From positions 496,001 to 560,000 of the forward strand of contig NZ_CP053939.1 in NCBI RefSeq assembly GCF_013267835.1: a stretch of 64,000 nt of DNA. The letters run 5' to 3'. Shown here piece after piece: positions 6,531 to 14,002 of this stretch. Below the pieces are notes generated by a model. That model made no database searches. It was not told where the DNA came from and worked only from the letters and a program-made list of their open reading frames with translations. Position numbers and translations under genes: made by a program. Within the stretch, counting starts at the first letter, position 1; every line of letters begins with the position of its first letter. The DNA comes from Neisseria mucosa (GTDB taxonomy: Bacteria > Pseudomonadota > Gammaproteobacteria > Burkholderiales > Neisseriaceae).

Positions 6531-6572
6531 AGGCCGTCTGAAAAACAAAGCTAAAACAAGTTCAGACGGCCT
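6531..6572 (+). terminator. DUS inverted pair between Y-RNA array and rsr
   Basis: AGGCCGTCTGAA (6531-6542) and TTCAGACGGCCT (6561-6572) can form a 12-bp stem with an 18-nt loop. There is no T run after the stem, so it may act as an attenuator or processing barrier between the RNA genes and rsr rather than a full stop. Confidence 0.5.
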
Positions 6573-6594
6573 CAAACCAACAATATGAAAGAAA

Positions 6595-8169
6595 ATGAAA
6601 ATGGCTAATACTACCTTGTTTCAATCTATTAAAAACCGTTTAACTAAAACCGACACTTATAACGAAGCCGGCGGCATCGCCTACACACTGACACACAAAC
6701 AACAGCTGGCCCAGCTTGCCGCTACCGGATGTCTGAACAATACCTACTATGCGGATGCCCAAAGTCAGCTTGACCAAGTGTTGAAATTGGCAGAAAACCT
6801 GGATGCCGAGTTTGTCGCCAAAACCGCCGTGTATGCCCGTCAAAAAGGTTTTATGAAAGATATGCCTGCGCTGTTGCTTGCCGTGTTGGCACAAAAAGAC
6901 GTGAATATGCTCGCCCGCGTATTCGACCAAGTGGTGGACAACGGTAAAATGTTGCGCAACTTCGCACAAATTATCCGCAGCGGCTCAGTCGGCAGAAAAT
7001 CCTTCGGCAACCGTCCGAAAAAACTGATGCAGACCTGGCTTTTGACCGCCACTGAAAAACAACTGCTTAACGCCGCCGTCGGCAATGCCCCGTCGCTGGC
7101 AGACGTGGTCAAAATGGTGCACCCAAAACCGCGTGAAGTATGGCGTGCCGCATGGTTTGCATGGTTGATCGGCAAACCGTACGACCGCGAAGCATTGCCG
7201 CCCATTACCCGCGCTTTTGAAGACTACAAACAAAGCCGAGAAGGCACATTGCCCAATGTTCCCTTCCAAATGCTCACCGCTTTAGACTTGAACAGCGGCG
7301 ACTGGGCAGAGATTGCCCGCAACGGCTCATGGCAGCAGGTTCGTCAAAACCTGAACACTTTCCTGCGCCACGAAGTGTTTGCCAAAAGTAAAAACATCAA
7401 AATGGTGGCAGAAAAACTGCGTGACGAAACCGCCATTGCCCGCGCCCGCGTCCTGCCTTACCAATTGCTGACCGCGTATCAGGCAACATCTAATCAAATG
7501 CCGTTTGAAATCCGCGAAGCGCTGCAAGACGCGATGGAAGCCGCCGTACAAAACGTACCGGCCATCCGAGGCAAAGTCGTGGTTTGTCCGGACGTCTCCG
7601 GTTCTATGCACAGCTCGGTTACCGGCCATCGCGGCAGCGCAACCAGCAAAACCCGCTGCATCGACATTGCAGCACTCGTATCCGCCGCCATGTTGCGTAC
7701 CAACCCGCAAGCCCACGTGATTCCGTTTGAACAAATCACGGTAAACGTGAAGCTCAATCCGCGCGACAGTATCATGACCAACGCCGAAAAACTCGCCAAT
7801 ATCGGTGGCGGCGGAACGGCATGCAGCGCACCGCTCGCCATGCTGAACCGCGAAAAAGCCGACGTGGATTTGGTCGTCATCGTATCAGACAACGAAAGTT
7901 GGGCGGATGACAACCAAGGATGGGGCGCAACAACCAGCCTGATGAAAGAGTGGGATATTTTGAAAAGACGTTGTCCAGAAGCCAAACTCGTTTGTCTGGA
8001 TATCCAGCCCTACACCAAGGCTCAAGCACGAAACCGTCAGGATATTTTGAACATCGGCGGCTTCTCCGACCAAGTATTCTCCCTGATTGGTTCCTTTTCC
8101 GAACGAGGTATGGGTACAGATTTCTGGGTAGAAGAGATTGAGAAAACGCCGTTGGCAGCTGTGAACTGA
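6595..8169 (+). CDS. rsr: Rsr, Ro60-like TROVE/vWA ring protein
   Basis: Bacterial orthologue of the Ro60 autoantigen. The N-terminal two thirds (about 25-320) are the HEAT-repeat TROVE domain that forms the RNA-threading ring. The C-terminal third is a von Willebrand A domain with the MIDAS motif DVSGS at 333-337. In studied bacteria Rsr binds Y RNAs and, with exoribonuclease PNPase, takes part in structured-RNA decay and rRNA maturation under stress. The 524-aa length is normal. Two in-frame starts are close together (6595 and 6601); the second (MANTTLF) is equally plausible. Its place directly after seven Y-RNA-like modules and opposite rtcR makes the assignment firm. Confidence 0.94.
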   Translation: MKMANTTLFQSIKNRLTKTDTYNEAGGIAYTLTHKQQLAQLAATGCLNNTYYADAQSQLDQVLKLAENLDAEFVAKTAVYARQKGFMKDMPALLLAVLAQKDVNMLARVFDQVVDNGKMLRNFAQIIRSGSVGRKSFGNRPKKLMQTWLLTATEKQLLNAAVGNAPSLADVVKMVHPKPREVWRAAWFAWLIGKPYDREALPPITRAFEDYKQSREGTLPNVPFQMLTALDLNSGDWAEIARNGSWQQVRQNLNTFLRHEVFAKSKNIKMVAEKLRDETAIARARVLPYQLLTAYQATSNQMPFEIREALQDAMEAAVQNVPAIRGKVVVCPDVSGSMHSSVTGHRGSATSKTRCIDIAALVSAAMLRTNPQAHVIPFEQITVNVKLNPRDSIMTNAEKLANIGGGGTACSAPLAMLNREKADVDLVVIVSDNESWADDNQGWGATTSLMKEWDILKRRCPEAKLVCLDIQPYTKAQARNRQDILNIGGFSDQVFSLIGSFSERGMGTDFWVEEIEKTPLAAVN

Positions 8170-8173
8170 AGCT

Positions 8174-8216
8174 AAGGCCGTCTGAAAAAAGGGTAGAAAT
8201 ATTTTTCAGACGGCCT
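8174..8216 (+). terminator. DUS hairpin between rsr and RNA ligase
   Basis: AGGCCGTCTGAAAAA pairs with TTTTTCAGACGGCCT across about 12 nt. It may reduce but not abolish readthrough into the downstream ligase gene, which has no obvious promoter of its own. Confidence 0.7.
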
Positions 8217-8257
8217 ATTTATTCAGGGTAAGCTGAGAAAAAGAATAAGGAAACAAA

Positions 8258-9736
8258 ATGCAAAAATTTATCTTAATCCGCGGTCATCAAGGTTCGGGAA
8301 AATCGACGTTTGCCGAACAAAAAGCCGCTGAATTTAAAGCGCAGTATCCAGATGCGGAAGTGGTCCGTATTGAAAACGATTTGTTCATTACCGATGAATA
8401 CGGTGAGTATCATTGGTCGGGTGAAGCAGTGGATAAGGCGCAGAAACGCGGTAATGCCTTGATGACTGAAACTTTGAGACTTGGACGCCAAAATCCGAAT
8501 CGAAATATTCTGATCATTAATTCCAATACCAACCAAAAAGCTTCGCGTTGCCGTCATTTATTGGATCAGGCGGAGAAAAGCGGTTTTGAAACAGAGGTCT
8601 ATCGACTGCACAATTTCTATCCCAACCTGCATGGCGTGAAAGAGCATGACGTATTGGCGGCGTATATCAAGCTGAACCAAAACCGAGTGGCAAACGAAAT
8701 CCATATCGAGGCCGTGCAACCGGCAAATGCGGAGCAGTTAGAAAAAATCGAACAGATGCAGGCTGTCGAGCATAAGCCGCTGGTGTTTGATGAAGCGCAG
8801 CAAACCTTTGTGACCGATCACTATCTGCAACACGGCAGCCGCAACTTTACCGCCAAAGCATCCAAGCACTATCCTGAATTGCGCGTGTTGAAATACGCCC
8901 GCAGCGTGTTCTATAACAACCGCTTTGATGATGCTTTGCTGGAAATGCGCGGTTTGATTATCGACGCGCACAACCGCATCATCGTGCGTCCGTTTAAAAA
9001 AGTGTTCAATTATTCGGAACGTATCGCCAAAGGCAGCCGTTATCCGATCCGAATCAGCGACGAGAGATTGGTGGATGCGGTCGTAAAAGTAAACGGCTTC
9101 CTCGGCTGCTGCACTTTCGTCTCGCTTTCAGACGACCATCCGTCTAAAGGCGCTTCGTTTGACGGCAAAGTGCTGTATTCGACTACCGGTTCGCTTGATA
9201 GCGCGTTTGCAGACATGACCGCCGCACACTGCGCGCAATACGAAACCTTGTTCCGCGCTTATCCGAACCACACTTTTTTGTTTGAAATCACAGACGCGAA
9301 AGACGTTCACATCATCCGTGAAGAATTGGGCGAAACCTTAATCGGCTGCATTGACGTGGCGACCGGCCGTCAGTTTAGCGAAGCGGAATTGGACAAAATC
9401 GGCAAACAATACGGCGTTCGCCGTCCTGAAACGCTGAAAAACATCACGTTTGGCGAGCTGAAAGGCCGTCTGAAAAATGTGGAACACGAAGGCTTTATGG
9501 TATTTGATGCCCAAAACGGCGAAATGCTGTTCAAACTCAAATCACCGTATTACCTGATTTCCAAGTTTTTAGGACGAAGCAACGAGGGCAATATCAGCCG
9601 CAAACTGGATAAACGCCATGTTGATGAAGAATTTTACCCTTTGATTGACTATATCCACGAGCATCAGGAAACATTCAATGCCATGTCGGAATTGGATAAA
9701 ATCGCGTTTATTCAGGCGTTTTTGAAGCAGTTGTAA
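8258..9736 (+). CDS. Fused polynucleotide kinase / T4 Rnl1-type RNA ligase
   Basis: 492 aa with two catalytic parts. Residues 1-150 form a P-loop kinase with Walker A GHQGSGKST (9-17), as in 5'-OH polynucleotide kinases. Residues 190-492 resemble T4 RNA ligase 1: EMRGLIID and RPFKKVFNYSE (229-254), nucleotidyl motif I KVNG with adenylated lysine K277, motif IIIa FEITD (342-346), motif IV EGFMVF (411-416), and motif V KLKSPYYL (426-433). Expected activity: phosphorylate a 5'-OH RNA end, then ATP-dependent sealing to a 3'-OH. I see no phosphatase motif (DxDGT) for removing a 2',3'-cyclic phosphate, so 3'-end healing must come from elsewhere. Same strand and 88 nt after rsr, under the likely control of RtcR; it takes the place that RtcB/RtcA hold in other species. 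Confidence 0.9.
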   Translation: MQKFILIRGHQGSGKSTFAEQKAAEFKAQYPDAEVVRIENDLFITDEYGEYHWSGEAVDKAQKRGNALMTETLRLGRQNPNRNILIINSNTNQKASRCRHLLDQAEKSGFETEVYRLHNFYPNLHGVKEHDVLAAYIKLNQNRVANEIHIEAVQPANAEQLEKIEQMQAVEHKPLVFDEAQQTFVTDHYLQHGSRNFTAKASKHYPELRVLKYARSVFYNNRFDDALLEMRGLIIDAHNRIIVRPFKKVFNYSERIAKGSRYPIRISDERLVDAVVKVNGFLGCCTFVSLSDDHPSKGASFDGKVLYSTTGSLDSAFADMTAAHCAQYETLFRAYPNHTFLFEITDAKDVHIIREELGETLIGCIDVATGRQFSEAELDKIGKQYGVRRPETLKNITFGELKGRLKNVEHEGFMVFDAQNGEMLFKLKSPYYLISKFLGRSNEGNISRKLDKRHVDEEFYPLIDYIHEHQETFNAMSELDKIAFIQAFLKQL

Positions 9737-9828
9737 GGCCGTCTGAAAAATGCTATATGCTTGTGTTAGTATAGCGCTGGCGGATGGAGTGTTTCATCTG
9801 CCATACTTTTAGTGAATAAGGAAAAACA

Positions 9829-10389
9829 ATGAAAAAAACAAGTATCGTTAGGAAACTGATGCTCGCCATCGCTATGCTTCCGTTAGCTGTTCAAACTGCG
9901 CAGGCTGAGGAATTTGGGTCTTTCGGCGCTCCGCCTAAAGGCTTCAAAGTCGGCTATCAAACCGCGCAAAATGGTGTGACATTGATAGAACTTGTGCCGC
10001 AGAAACAGACTGTGGAAGACTGGACGCAAATGGTCACGCTGCAATCCATGGCAGGTATGAAACCGGGTGTTGAGCAGTTTTTCGGCAATCTTTCAGCCTC
10101 ATGGCAGAATGCCTGTCCGCAAAGTAGTGTCAACCCAATAACGGCAGGTGAAGAAAACGGCTATCCATTCGCTTTGGTGATGTTGTTTTGCGCCAACAAT
10201 CCGCAAACCAGCAAACCTGAATTTACTTGGATAAAAGCCGTACAGGGTAACGAAGCTTTGTACGTGAAGCAATATGCTTTCCGTTACGAGCCGACGAAGG
10301 CCGAGTTGACCAATGCCGTCATGCATTTGCGCAATTTACGCGTCTGCGACAACAGCGCAGGACATCCTTGCAATAAAAAAGGAAAATAA
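9829..10389 (+). CDS. hypothetical secreted/periplasmic protein
   Basis: 186 aa. Signal peptide: MKKTSIVRK, a hydrophobic stretch, and a likely cut after TAQA (about residue 26). The mature part has four cysteines (NACPQ, FCANN, RVCDN, HPCNK), which suggests disulfide bonds in the periplasm. The family is not recognised. A GGAAAAAC ribosome site precedes ATG. It follows the ligase after 92 nt with a DUS between, and a long DUS hairpin follows it, so it is probably its own unit. Confidence 0.75.
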   Translation: MKKTSIVRKLMLAIAMLPLAVQTAQAEEFGSFGAPPKGFKVGYQTAQNGVTLIELVPQKQTVEDWTQMVTLQSMAGMKPGVEQFFGNLSASWQNACPQSSVNPITAGEENGYPFALVMLFCANNPQTSKPEFTWIKAVQGNEALYVKQYAFRYEPTKAELTNAVMHLRNLRVCDNSAGHPCNKKGK

Positions 10390-10397
10390 GCATTTAA

Positions 10398-10460
10398 ATA
10401 TTTTCAGACGGCCTTACCGGTTTTGCTAAAGCGAAACGTAACAAGGCCGTCTGAAAATAT
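10398..10460. terminator. long DUS hairpin between convergent genes
   Basis: An 18-bp arm (ATATTTTCAGACGGCCTT) and its complement flank a 27-nt loop. It lies between the converging 9829-10389 gene and the rpiB-like gene and can serve both. Confidence 0.8.
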
Positions 10461-10476
10461 ATGGAGCAACACGTAT

Positions 10477-10920
10477 TTATTTTCCGCGCTCGTATGCTTC
10501 GATTTCTCCGACTTTATGCGCATAGCTGCTGCTTGTGTCGTGGCGCAAATCCAACCAAATATCGACCAATGCCCAAGCGGCCGGCGCGGCAATCACGTTT
10601 TGCCCCATACATAAAACCTGCGCGTTATAGTTTTCCACCGAGCCGCGGACGGTGAGCAAATCATGTGCTGTCGCCGCCCGAATGCCGCGCACTTTATTGG
10701 CGGCGATTGCCGTGCCCACGCCGGTGCCGCAAATCAACAGCGCACGGTCGGCGCGTCCTGCCGCGACTTCTTCGGCTGCGGCAAACGAGAGTTGCGGATA
10801 GCTTCCTTCTGGCGAGGATAAATCGACCAAGCTGCTGACGCGCGTGTCGTTTTGCAGATGCGCTTTGAGCGCGTCTTTCAATATTGCGCCGTTGGCCGGC
10901 GCGGCAATAACCAAACGCAT
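10477..10920 (-). CDS. rpiB: RpiB/LacA/LacB family sugar-phosphate isomerase
   Basis: 147 aa from the ATG at 10920, chosen because AGGAG lies 6 nt upstream; the longer reading has no ribosome site. ICGTGVGTAIAANKVRGIRAA is the hallmark RpiB segment with the active-site cysteine, and NYNAQVLCMGQNVI matches the family's C-terminal motif. These enzymes interconvert aldose and ketose phosphates such as ribose 5-phosphate and ribulose 5-phosphate. The N-terminus (MRLVIAAPANGAILK) departs from the usual GxDHxG motif, so the substrate is uncertain. Divergent from the metallophosphoesterase gene. Confidence 0.82.
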   Translation of the reverse strand: MRLVIAAPANGAILKDALKAHLQNDTRVSSLVDLSSPEGSYPQLSFAAAEEVAAGRADRALLICGTGVGTAIAANKVRGIRAATAHDLLTVRGSVENYNAQVLCMGQNVIAAPAAWALVDIWLDLRHDTSSSYAHKVGEIEAYERGK

Positions 10921-11006
10921 AAAAACTCCTTGAAGCATATAATAAACATTATTCAGCATACGCCCGCGCGTGATACGATTCAAGCCTGCAACGCAGAGAG
11001 CATGGC

Positions 11007-11660
11007 ATGAGCAAAACCTACTTCACATCAGATTTACATTTCTCACATAAAAACATCGCCAAATTCTGCCCGCAATTTCGACCGTTTGACAATGTGGAAG
11101 AAATGGATGAATTTTTAATCCGGACATGGAATGAAACCGTTACGCCTGAAGATACGGTGTACAACCTGGGCGATTTTTCCTTTGCCCAAGACTACAAGCA
11201 GATAGAGCGCGTTTTGTCGCGTTTGAACGGGCAACATCACTTGATTTACGGTAATCATGATCATGTGATTCGGCAGCATGCCGATTTTTTCCGCAGCCAA
11301 ACCAAGCATGACGGCCATCCGCTGCTGTCGTCCATACGGCCGTATTTGAAACTCAAATTGCCGGAAATTAAGAATACGCTGGTTCTCTTTCACTATCCGA
11401 TTCAGGAGTGGGACGGCTGCTATCAGGGTTGGTATCACTTGTACGGCCATTTGCATGACAGGATGGCGGAAATCAAAGGACGTGCTTTAAACGTCGGATT
11501 CGATTTGCACGGCCGTTTTTTGACGGCAGAAGACGTCGATAAGTTTTTGTGTGATTTGCCTAAAATTTCTTATTTTGGCGAAGCAGGCTTGAAGGCCAAC
11601 TCGCCGGAAGAAGCGGCAGAGCTGGTGTCTTGGAAACTGGCGCAGTTAAATCAGGTATAA
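11007..11660 (+). CDS. metallophosphoesterase
   Basis: 217 aa calcineurin-like phosphoesterase. All metal-ligand motifs are visible in order: DLHFSH near the N-terminus, LGDFSF, GNHDH, HYPIQEWDG and GHLHD. Substrate unknown; proteins of this size are often annotated simply as metallophosphoesterase. Divergent from the rpiB-like gene, with an 86-bp shared upstream region, and closed by a perfect 16-bp DUS hairpin. Confidence 0.85.
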   Translation: MSKTYFTSDLHFSHKNIAKFCPQFRPFDNVEEMDEFLIRTWNETVTPEDTVYNLGDFSFAQDYKQIERVLSRLNGQHHLIYGNHDHVIRQHADFFRSQTKHDGHPLLSSIRPYLKLKLPEIKNTLVLFHYPIQEWDGCYQGWYHLYGHLHDRMAEIKGRALNVGFDLHGRFLTAEDVDKFLCDLPKISYFGEAGLKANSPEEAAELVSWKLAQLNQV

Positions 11661-11661
11661 T

Positions 11662-11703
11662 TTCAGACGGCCTTTGCGGATTTCCAGCAAAGGCCGTCTG
11701 AAT
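11662..11703 (+). terminator. DUS hairpin terminator after metallophosphoesterase
   Basis: TTCAGACGGCCTTTGC pairs perfectly over 16 bp with GCAAAGGCCGTCTGAA, with a short loop. Confidence 0.8.
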
Positions 11704-11729
11704 ATCAATTTCCCATTTTTGAGTGAGAT

Positions 11730-11801
11730 ATGGACAACCTTTCGGCTTACTTACTACAAAAAATCAGCCTCCCCAATCAATCCGGCAAGGATAAGTCATG
11801 A
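11730..11801 (+). CDS. possible 23-aa micro-ORF coupled to nudB
   Basis: ATG at 11730 opens a 23-codon frame (MDNLSAYLLQKISLPNQSGK...) whose TGA overlaps the nudB start as ATGA. GAGTGAG lies just upstream as a weak ribosome site. It could be a leader peptide that couples translation of nudB, or chance. No homologue is known to me. Confidence 0.35.
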   Translation: MDNLSAYLLQKISLPNQSGKDKS

Positions 11802-12262
11802 GCGGCAAGCCTTTGAAGTATCCCGTTTCCGCTTTGGTCGTCTTGCATGATGGAGACGGCAATATCCTGCTGATTGAACGTACGGCGCCGCAAGGTTTTT
11901 GGCAGTCGGTCACCGGCAGCATGGAAGAGGGCGAGCGTATTGAAGAAACCGCATGGCGCGAAGTGTGGGAAGAAACCGGTATCCGCCTTGCAGACGAACA
12001 GCTGGAAAACTGGCACGACAGCACCGTTTATGAAATCTATCATCACTGGCGCCATCGCTATCCTAAAGGCGTTTTTGAAAACCGCGAACACACCTTCTCC
12101 GCCCAAATTCCTCGCGATACGCCCATTGTTCTGCAACCGGACGAACACGTTGCCTACGGTTGGTTTGGTGCAGAAGAAGCGGCGGAAAAAGTGTTTTCCC
12201 CTTCCAATAAACGCGCAATTTTAGAATTGGTCAAAAGGCTGAATGCCAAAAAGGCCGTCTGA
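11798..12262 (+). CDS. nudB: dihydroneopterin triphosphate diphosphatase (Nudix)
   Basis: 154 aa. The Nudix box is complete (GSMEEGERIEETAWREVWEETGI, about residues 38-60). The N-terminal PVSALVVLHDGDGNILLIER and the WHDSTVYEIYHHWRHRYP region match NudB, which removes pyrophosphate from dihydroneopterin triphosphate early in folate synthesis. Start at the ATG overlapping the upstream micro-ORF stop. A DUS hairpin follows and ppa comes next. Confidence 0.88.
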   Translation: MSGKPLKYPVSALVVLHDGDGNILLIERTAPQGFWQSVTGSMEEGERIEETAWREVWEETGIRLADEQLENWHDSTVYEIYHHWRHRYPKGVFENREHTFSAQIPRDTPIVLQPDEHVAYGWFGAEEAAEKVFSPSNKRAILELVKRLNAKKAV

Positions 12263-12291
12263 ATACGACAGTTTCACATTTTCAGACGGCC
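12251..12291 (+). terminator. DUS hairpin after nudB
   Basis: The first DUS overlaps the nudB stop codon; the second lies at about 12280-12291, with a loop of roughly 18 nt. The second arm also forms part of the spacer of the ppa promoter. Confidence 0.6.
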
Positions 12292-12307
12292 GTGGGTTTG
12301 CTATACT
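12279..12307 (+). promoter_or_regulatory. probable ppa promoter
   Basis: Extended -10 TGCTATACT (TATACT at 12302-12307) with a weak -35 TTTTCA 17 nt upstream that overlaps the DUS. The ppa ribosome site (AAAGGAA) is 30 nt further on. Confidence 0.5.
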
Positions 12308-12346
12308 TTCGCCGTTTGACTCTCTTTAAAATCAAAGGAAACCATC

Positions 12347-12880
12347 ATGGCAGACTTCAACAAAATCCTGACCCCGGGCGACGTGGACGGCGGCATCATC
12401 AACGTTGTCAACGAGATCCCGGCAGGCAGCAACCACAAAATCGAATGGAACCGCAAACTGGCCGCTTTCCAACTCGACCGCGTTGAACCAGCAATTTTCG
12501 CCAAACCGACCAACTACGGCTTCATTCCGCAAACTTTGGACGAAGACGGCGACGAATTGGACGTATTGTTGGTTACCGAGCAGCCTTTAGCAACCGGTAT
12601 TTTCCTGGAAGCACGCGTTATCGGCGTGATGAAATTCGTTGACGACGGCGAAGTGGACGACAAAATCGTCTGCGTTCCGGCCGACGACCGCAACAACGGC
12701 AATGCCTACAAAACTTTGGCCGATTTGCCGCAACAACTGATCAAACAAATCGAGTTCCACTTCAACCACTACAAAGACCTGAAAAAAGCAGGTACCACTA
12801 AAGTTGAATCTTGGGGCGATGTGGAAGAAGCGAAACAAGTCATCAAAGAATCTATCGAACGTTGGAACAAACAAGCCTAA
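12347..12880 (+). CDS. ppa: inorganic pyrophosphatase
   Basis: Family I soluble pyrophosphatase, 177 aa, the normal length. Active-site features: EWNRKLAAF near the N-terminus, YGFIPQT, and the metal-binding signature DEDGDELDVLL (about residues 62-72). It hydrolyses PPi from biosynthetic reactions in the cytoplasm. Strong ribosome site (AAAGGAAACC). Own promoter and a DUS terminator make it a single-gene unit. Confidence 0.95.
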   Translation: MADFNKILTPGDVDGGIINVVNEIPAGSNHKIEWNRKLAAFQLDRVEPAIFAKPTNYGFIPQTLDEDGDELDVLLVTEQPLATGIFLEARVIGVMKFVDDGEVDDKIVCVPADDRNNGNAYKTLADLPQQLIKQIEFHFNHYKDLKKAGTTKVESWGDVEEAKQVIKESIERWNKQA

Positions 12881-12902
12881 TCGGTTTGCTCCACTCAATA
12901 TC

Positions 12903-12938
12903 AAGGCCGTCTGAAAGCAAAGTTCAGACGGCCTTTTT
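12903..12938 (+). terminator. DUS hairpin terminator after ppa
   Basis: DUS inverted pair with a 7-nt loop followed by TTTTTAT. The 140 bp up to the next gene is AT-rich with no other signal visible. Confidence 0.85.
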
Positions 12939-13079
12939 ATGTCTCAGCAGCCTATTAATTCTTCAAGAATTTTCAAACTGATATTTCAAATGAATCAATT
13001 ATATTATTTTAAATAATTGTTTCTTAAAGTCAAAATTTCAGACGGCAGAGAATAGGTTTTTTAGATTGCAATTACAGCA

Positions 13080-13706
13080 TCAGCCCCAAAACGCTTTTTC
13101 AAATCCTGCTGCGCATTCCGGTGGCAGTTCCCGTTGTAGTAAATCATGCAGAGCAGAATATAATGCTGAAGGTATGTCACAGCTTTCTTCATCGTAAAAC
13201 TCTCCGCCTGTTTTTCGCCATTCGCACTCAAAATCATAAATTGCCAATAAGGTTTGCATTAGTATTGCTATGGAAGGTGCGACAAGGCGGCGGTTTTCTA
13301 TCGTACCGTAACCTGTTATCAGCCAATAAACAGGACTGTCGGGGGCGGCAGTATCGGCAAAAAGAATTGAATCGTCGAACATTATGCCAAATATCGCCCA
13401 TTCTTCACGCCAGCCTTGTGTGGGCAGATATTGCTTGGTCTTCCTATCCCAACTGAAGGCCCAATCGTGCCAACTGTTGGGCAACTTGGGATAAGTTACC
13501 CAATGTAAAAACAGAGTTTCCATCTCCAGCCAATAATCGGCAAGCGGATTGTCGGAATGCCATGTACCGTCCATATGGCGGTAGAAATCTGCTAATGCAC
13601 CCAAATGCAGATGACGGTTGTCTTCCAGAGGGGGCAGTTCTTGCAACGTTTCTGTATAGGGAAAACCAAAAGTTTGAGCGAAAGTGTGTATAAGGGAGTG
13701 AGACAT
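13080..13706 (-). CDS. hypothetical protein, possibly SMI1/KNR4 (SUKH)-like
   Basis: 208 aa, rich in Trp, Tyr, Asp and Glu, cytoplasmic with no signal peptide. LADFYRHMDGTW, EEWAIFGIMFDDSILFAD and VYWLITGYGTIENRRLVAPSI recall the small beta-rich SUKH/SMI1 proteins that include many immunity proteins, but I am not certain. No toxin gene is next to it. Start chosen at MSHSLIHTF. It sits alone between ppa and cysI. The 180 bp upstream holds only faint repeat-like sequence. Confidence 0.6.
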   Translation of the reverse strand: MSHSLIHTFAQTFGFPYTETLQELPPLEDNRHLHLGALADFYRHMDGTWHSDNPLADYWLEMETLFLHWVTYPKLPNSWHDWAFSWDRKTKQYLPTQGWREEWAIFGIMFDDSILFADTAAPDSPVYWLITGYGTIENRRLVAPSIAILMQTLLAIYDFECEWRKTGGEFYDEESCDIPSALYSALHDLLQRELPPECAAGFEKAFWG

Positions 13707-13897
13707 AAAGTTTGCTTGCTGTATTTTTACGGTTTAAGCCCGTGGAAAATAATGGATTATAGTGGATTTAATTAGAATCGGGCTTGATGCAGGCTAATGA
13801 TGTAAGCCATTTGTTTAATTTATTTCTAATCTGCCAACGTTCATCAGTCAGAACATAAATATAGTAAATTCAAATTAGCTATAGGTAAGTGCGGCAT

Positions 13898-13966
13898 TTT
13901 ACCAATATAACAAAATCGTCTTTAAAACAAACAAACCATTCTTTCCCATTTTCAGACGGCCTCATT
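13898..13966 (+). promoter_or_regulatory. conserved upstream block of cysI (shared with cysN)
   Basis: ATATAAC-AAA…CTTT…AACA…CATTCTTTCCCATTTTCAGACGGCCT…TTAAAGTA is repeated almost base for base upstream of cysN (22250-22318). The order is a -10-like TATAAC, a C/T-rich core, a DUS, then the ribosome site about 35 nt later. Two sulfate-assimilation genes sharing it points to common control, most likely by CysB; that is an inference. Confidence 0.6.
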
Positions 13967-14002
13967 AAAGTAACGCCTATACCAAAAATAAGGAGTACTT
14001 CA

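Noticed and set aside
10404-10655. Short ORFs around the DUS hairpin at the rpiB end
   Set aside because: They are opposite-frame readings of rpiB and of the hairpin.
13750-13875. Correia-type repeat ends (TATAGTGGATTTAATT and ATATAGTAAATTC)
   Set aside because: Only the outer dozen bases resemble the known terminal repeats, and the interior does not match; too weak to call an element.
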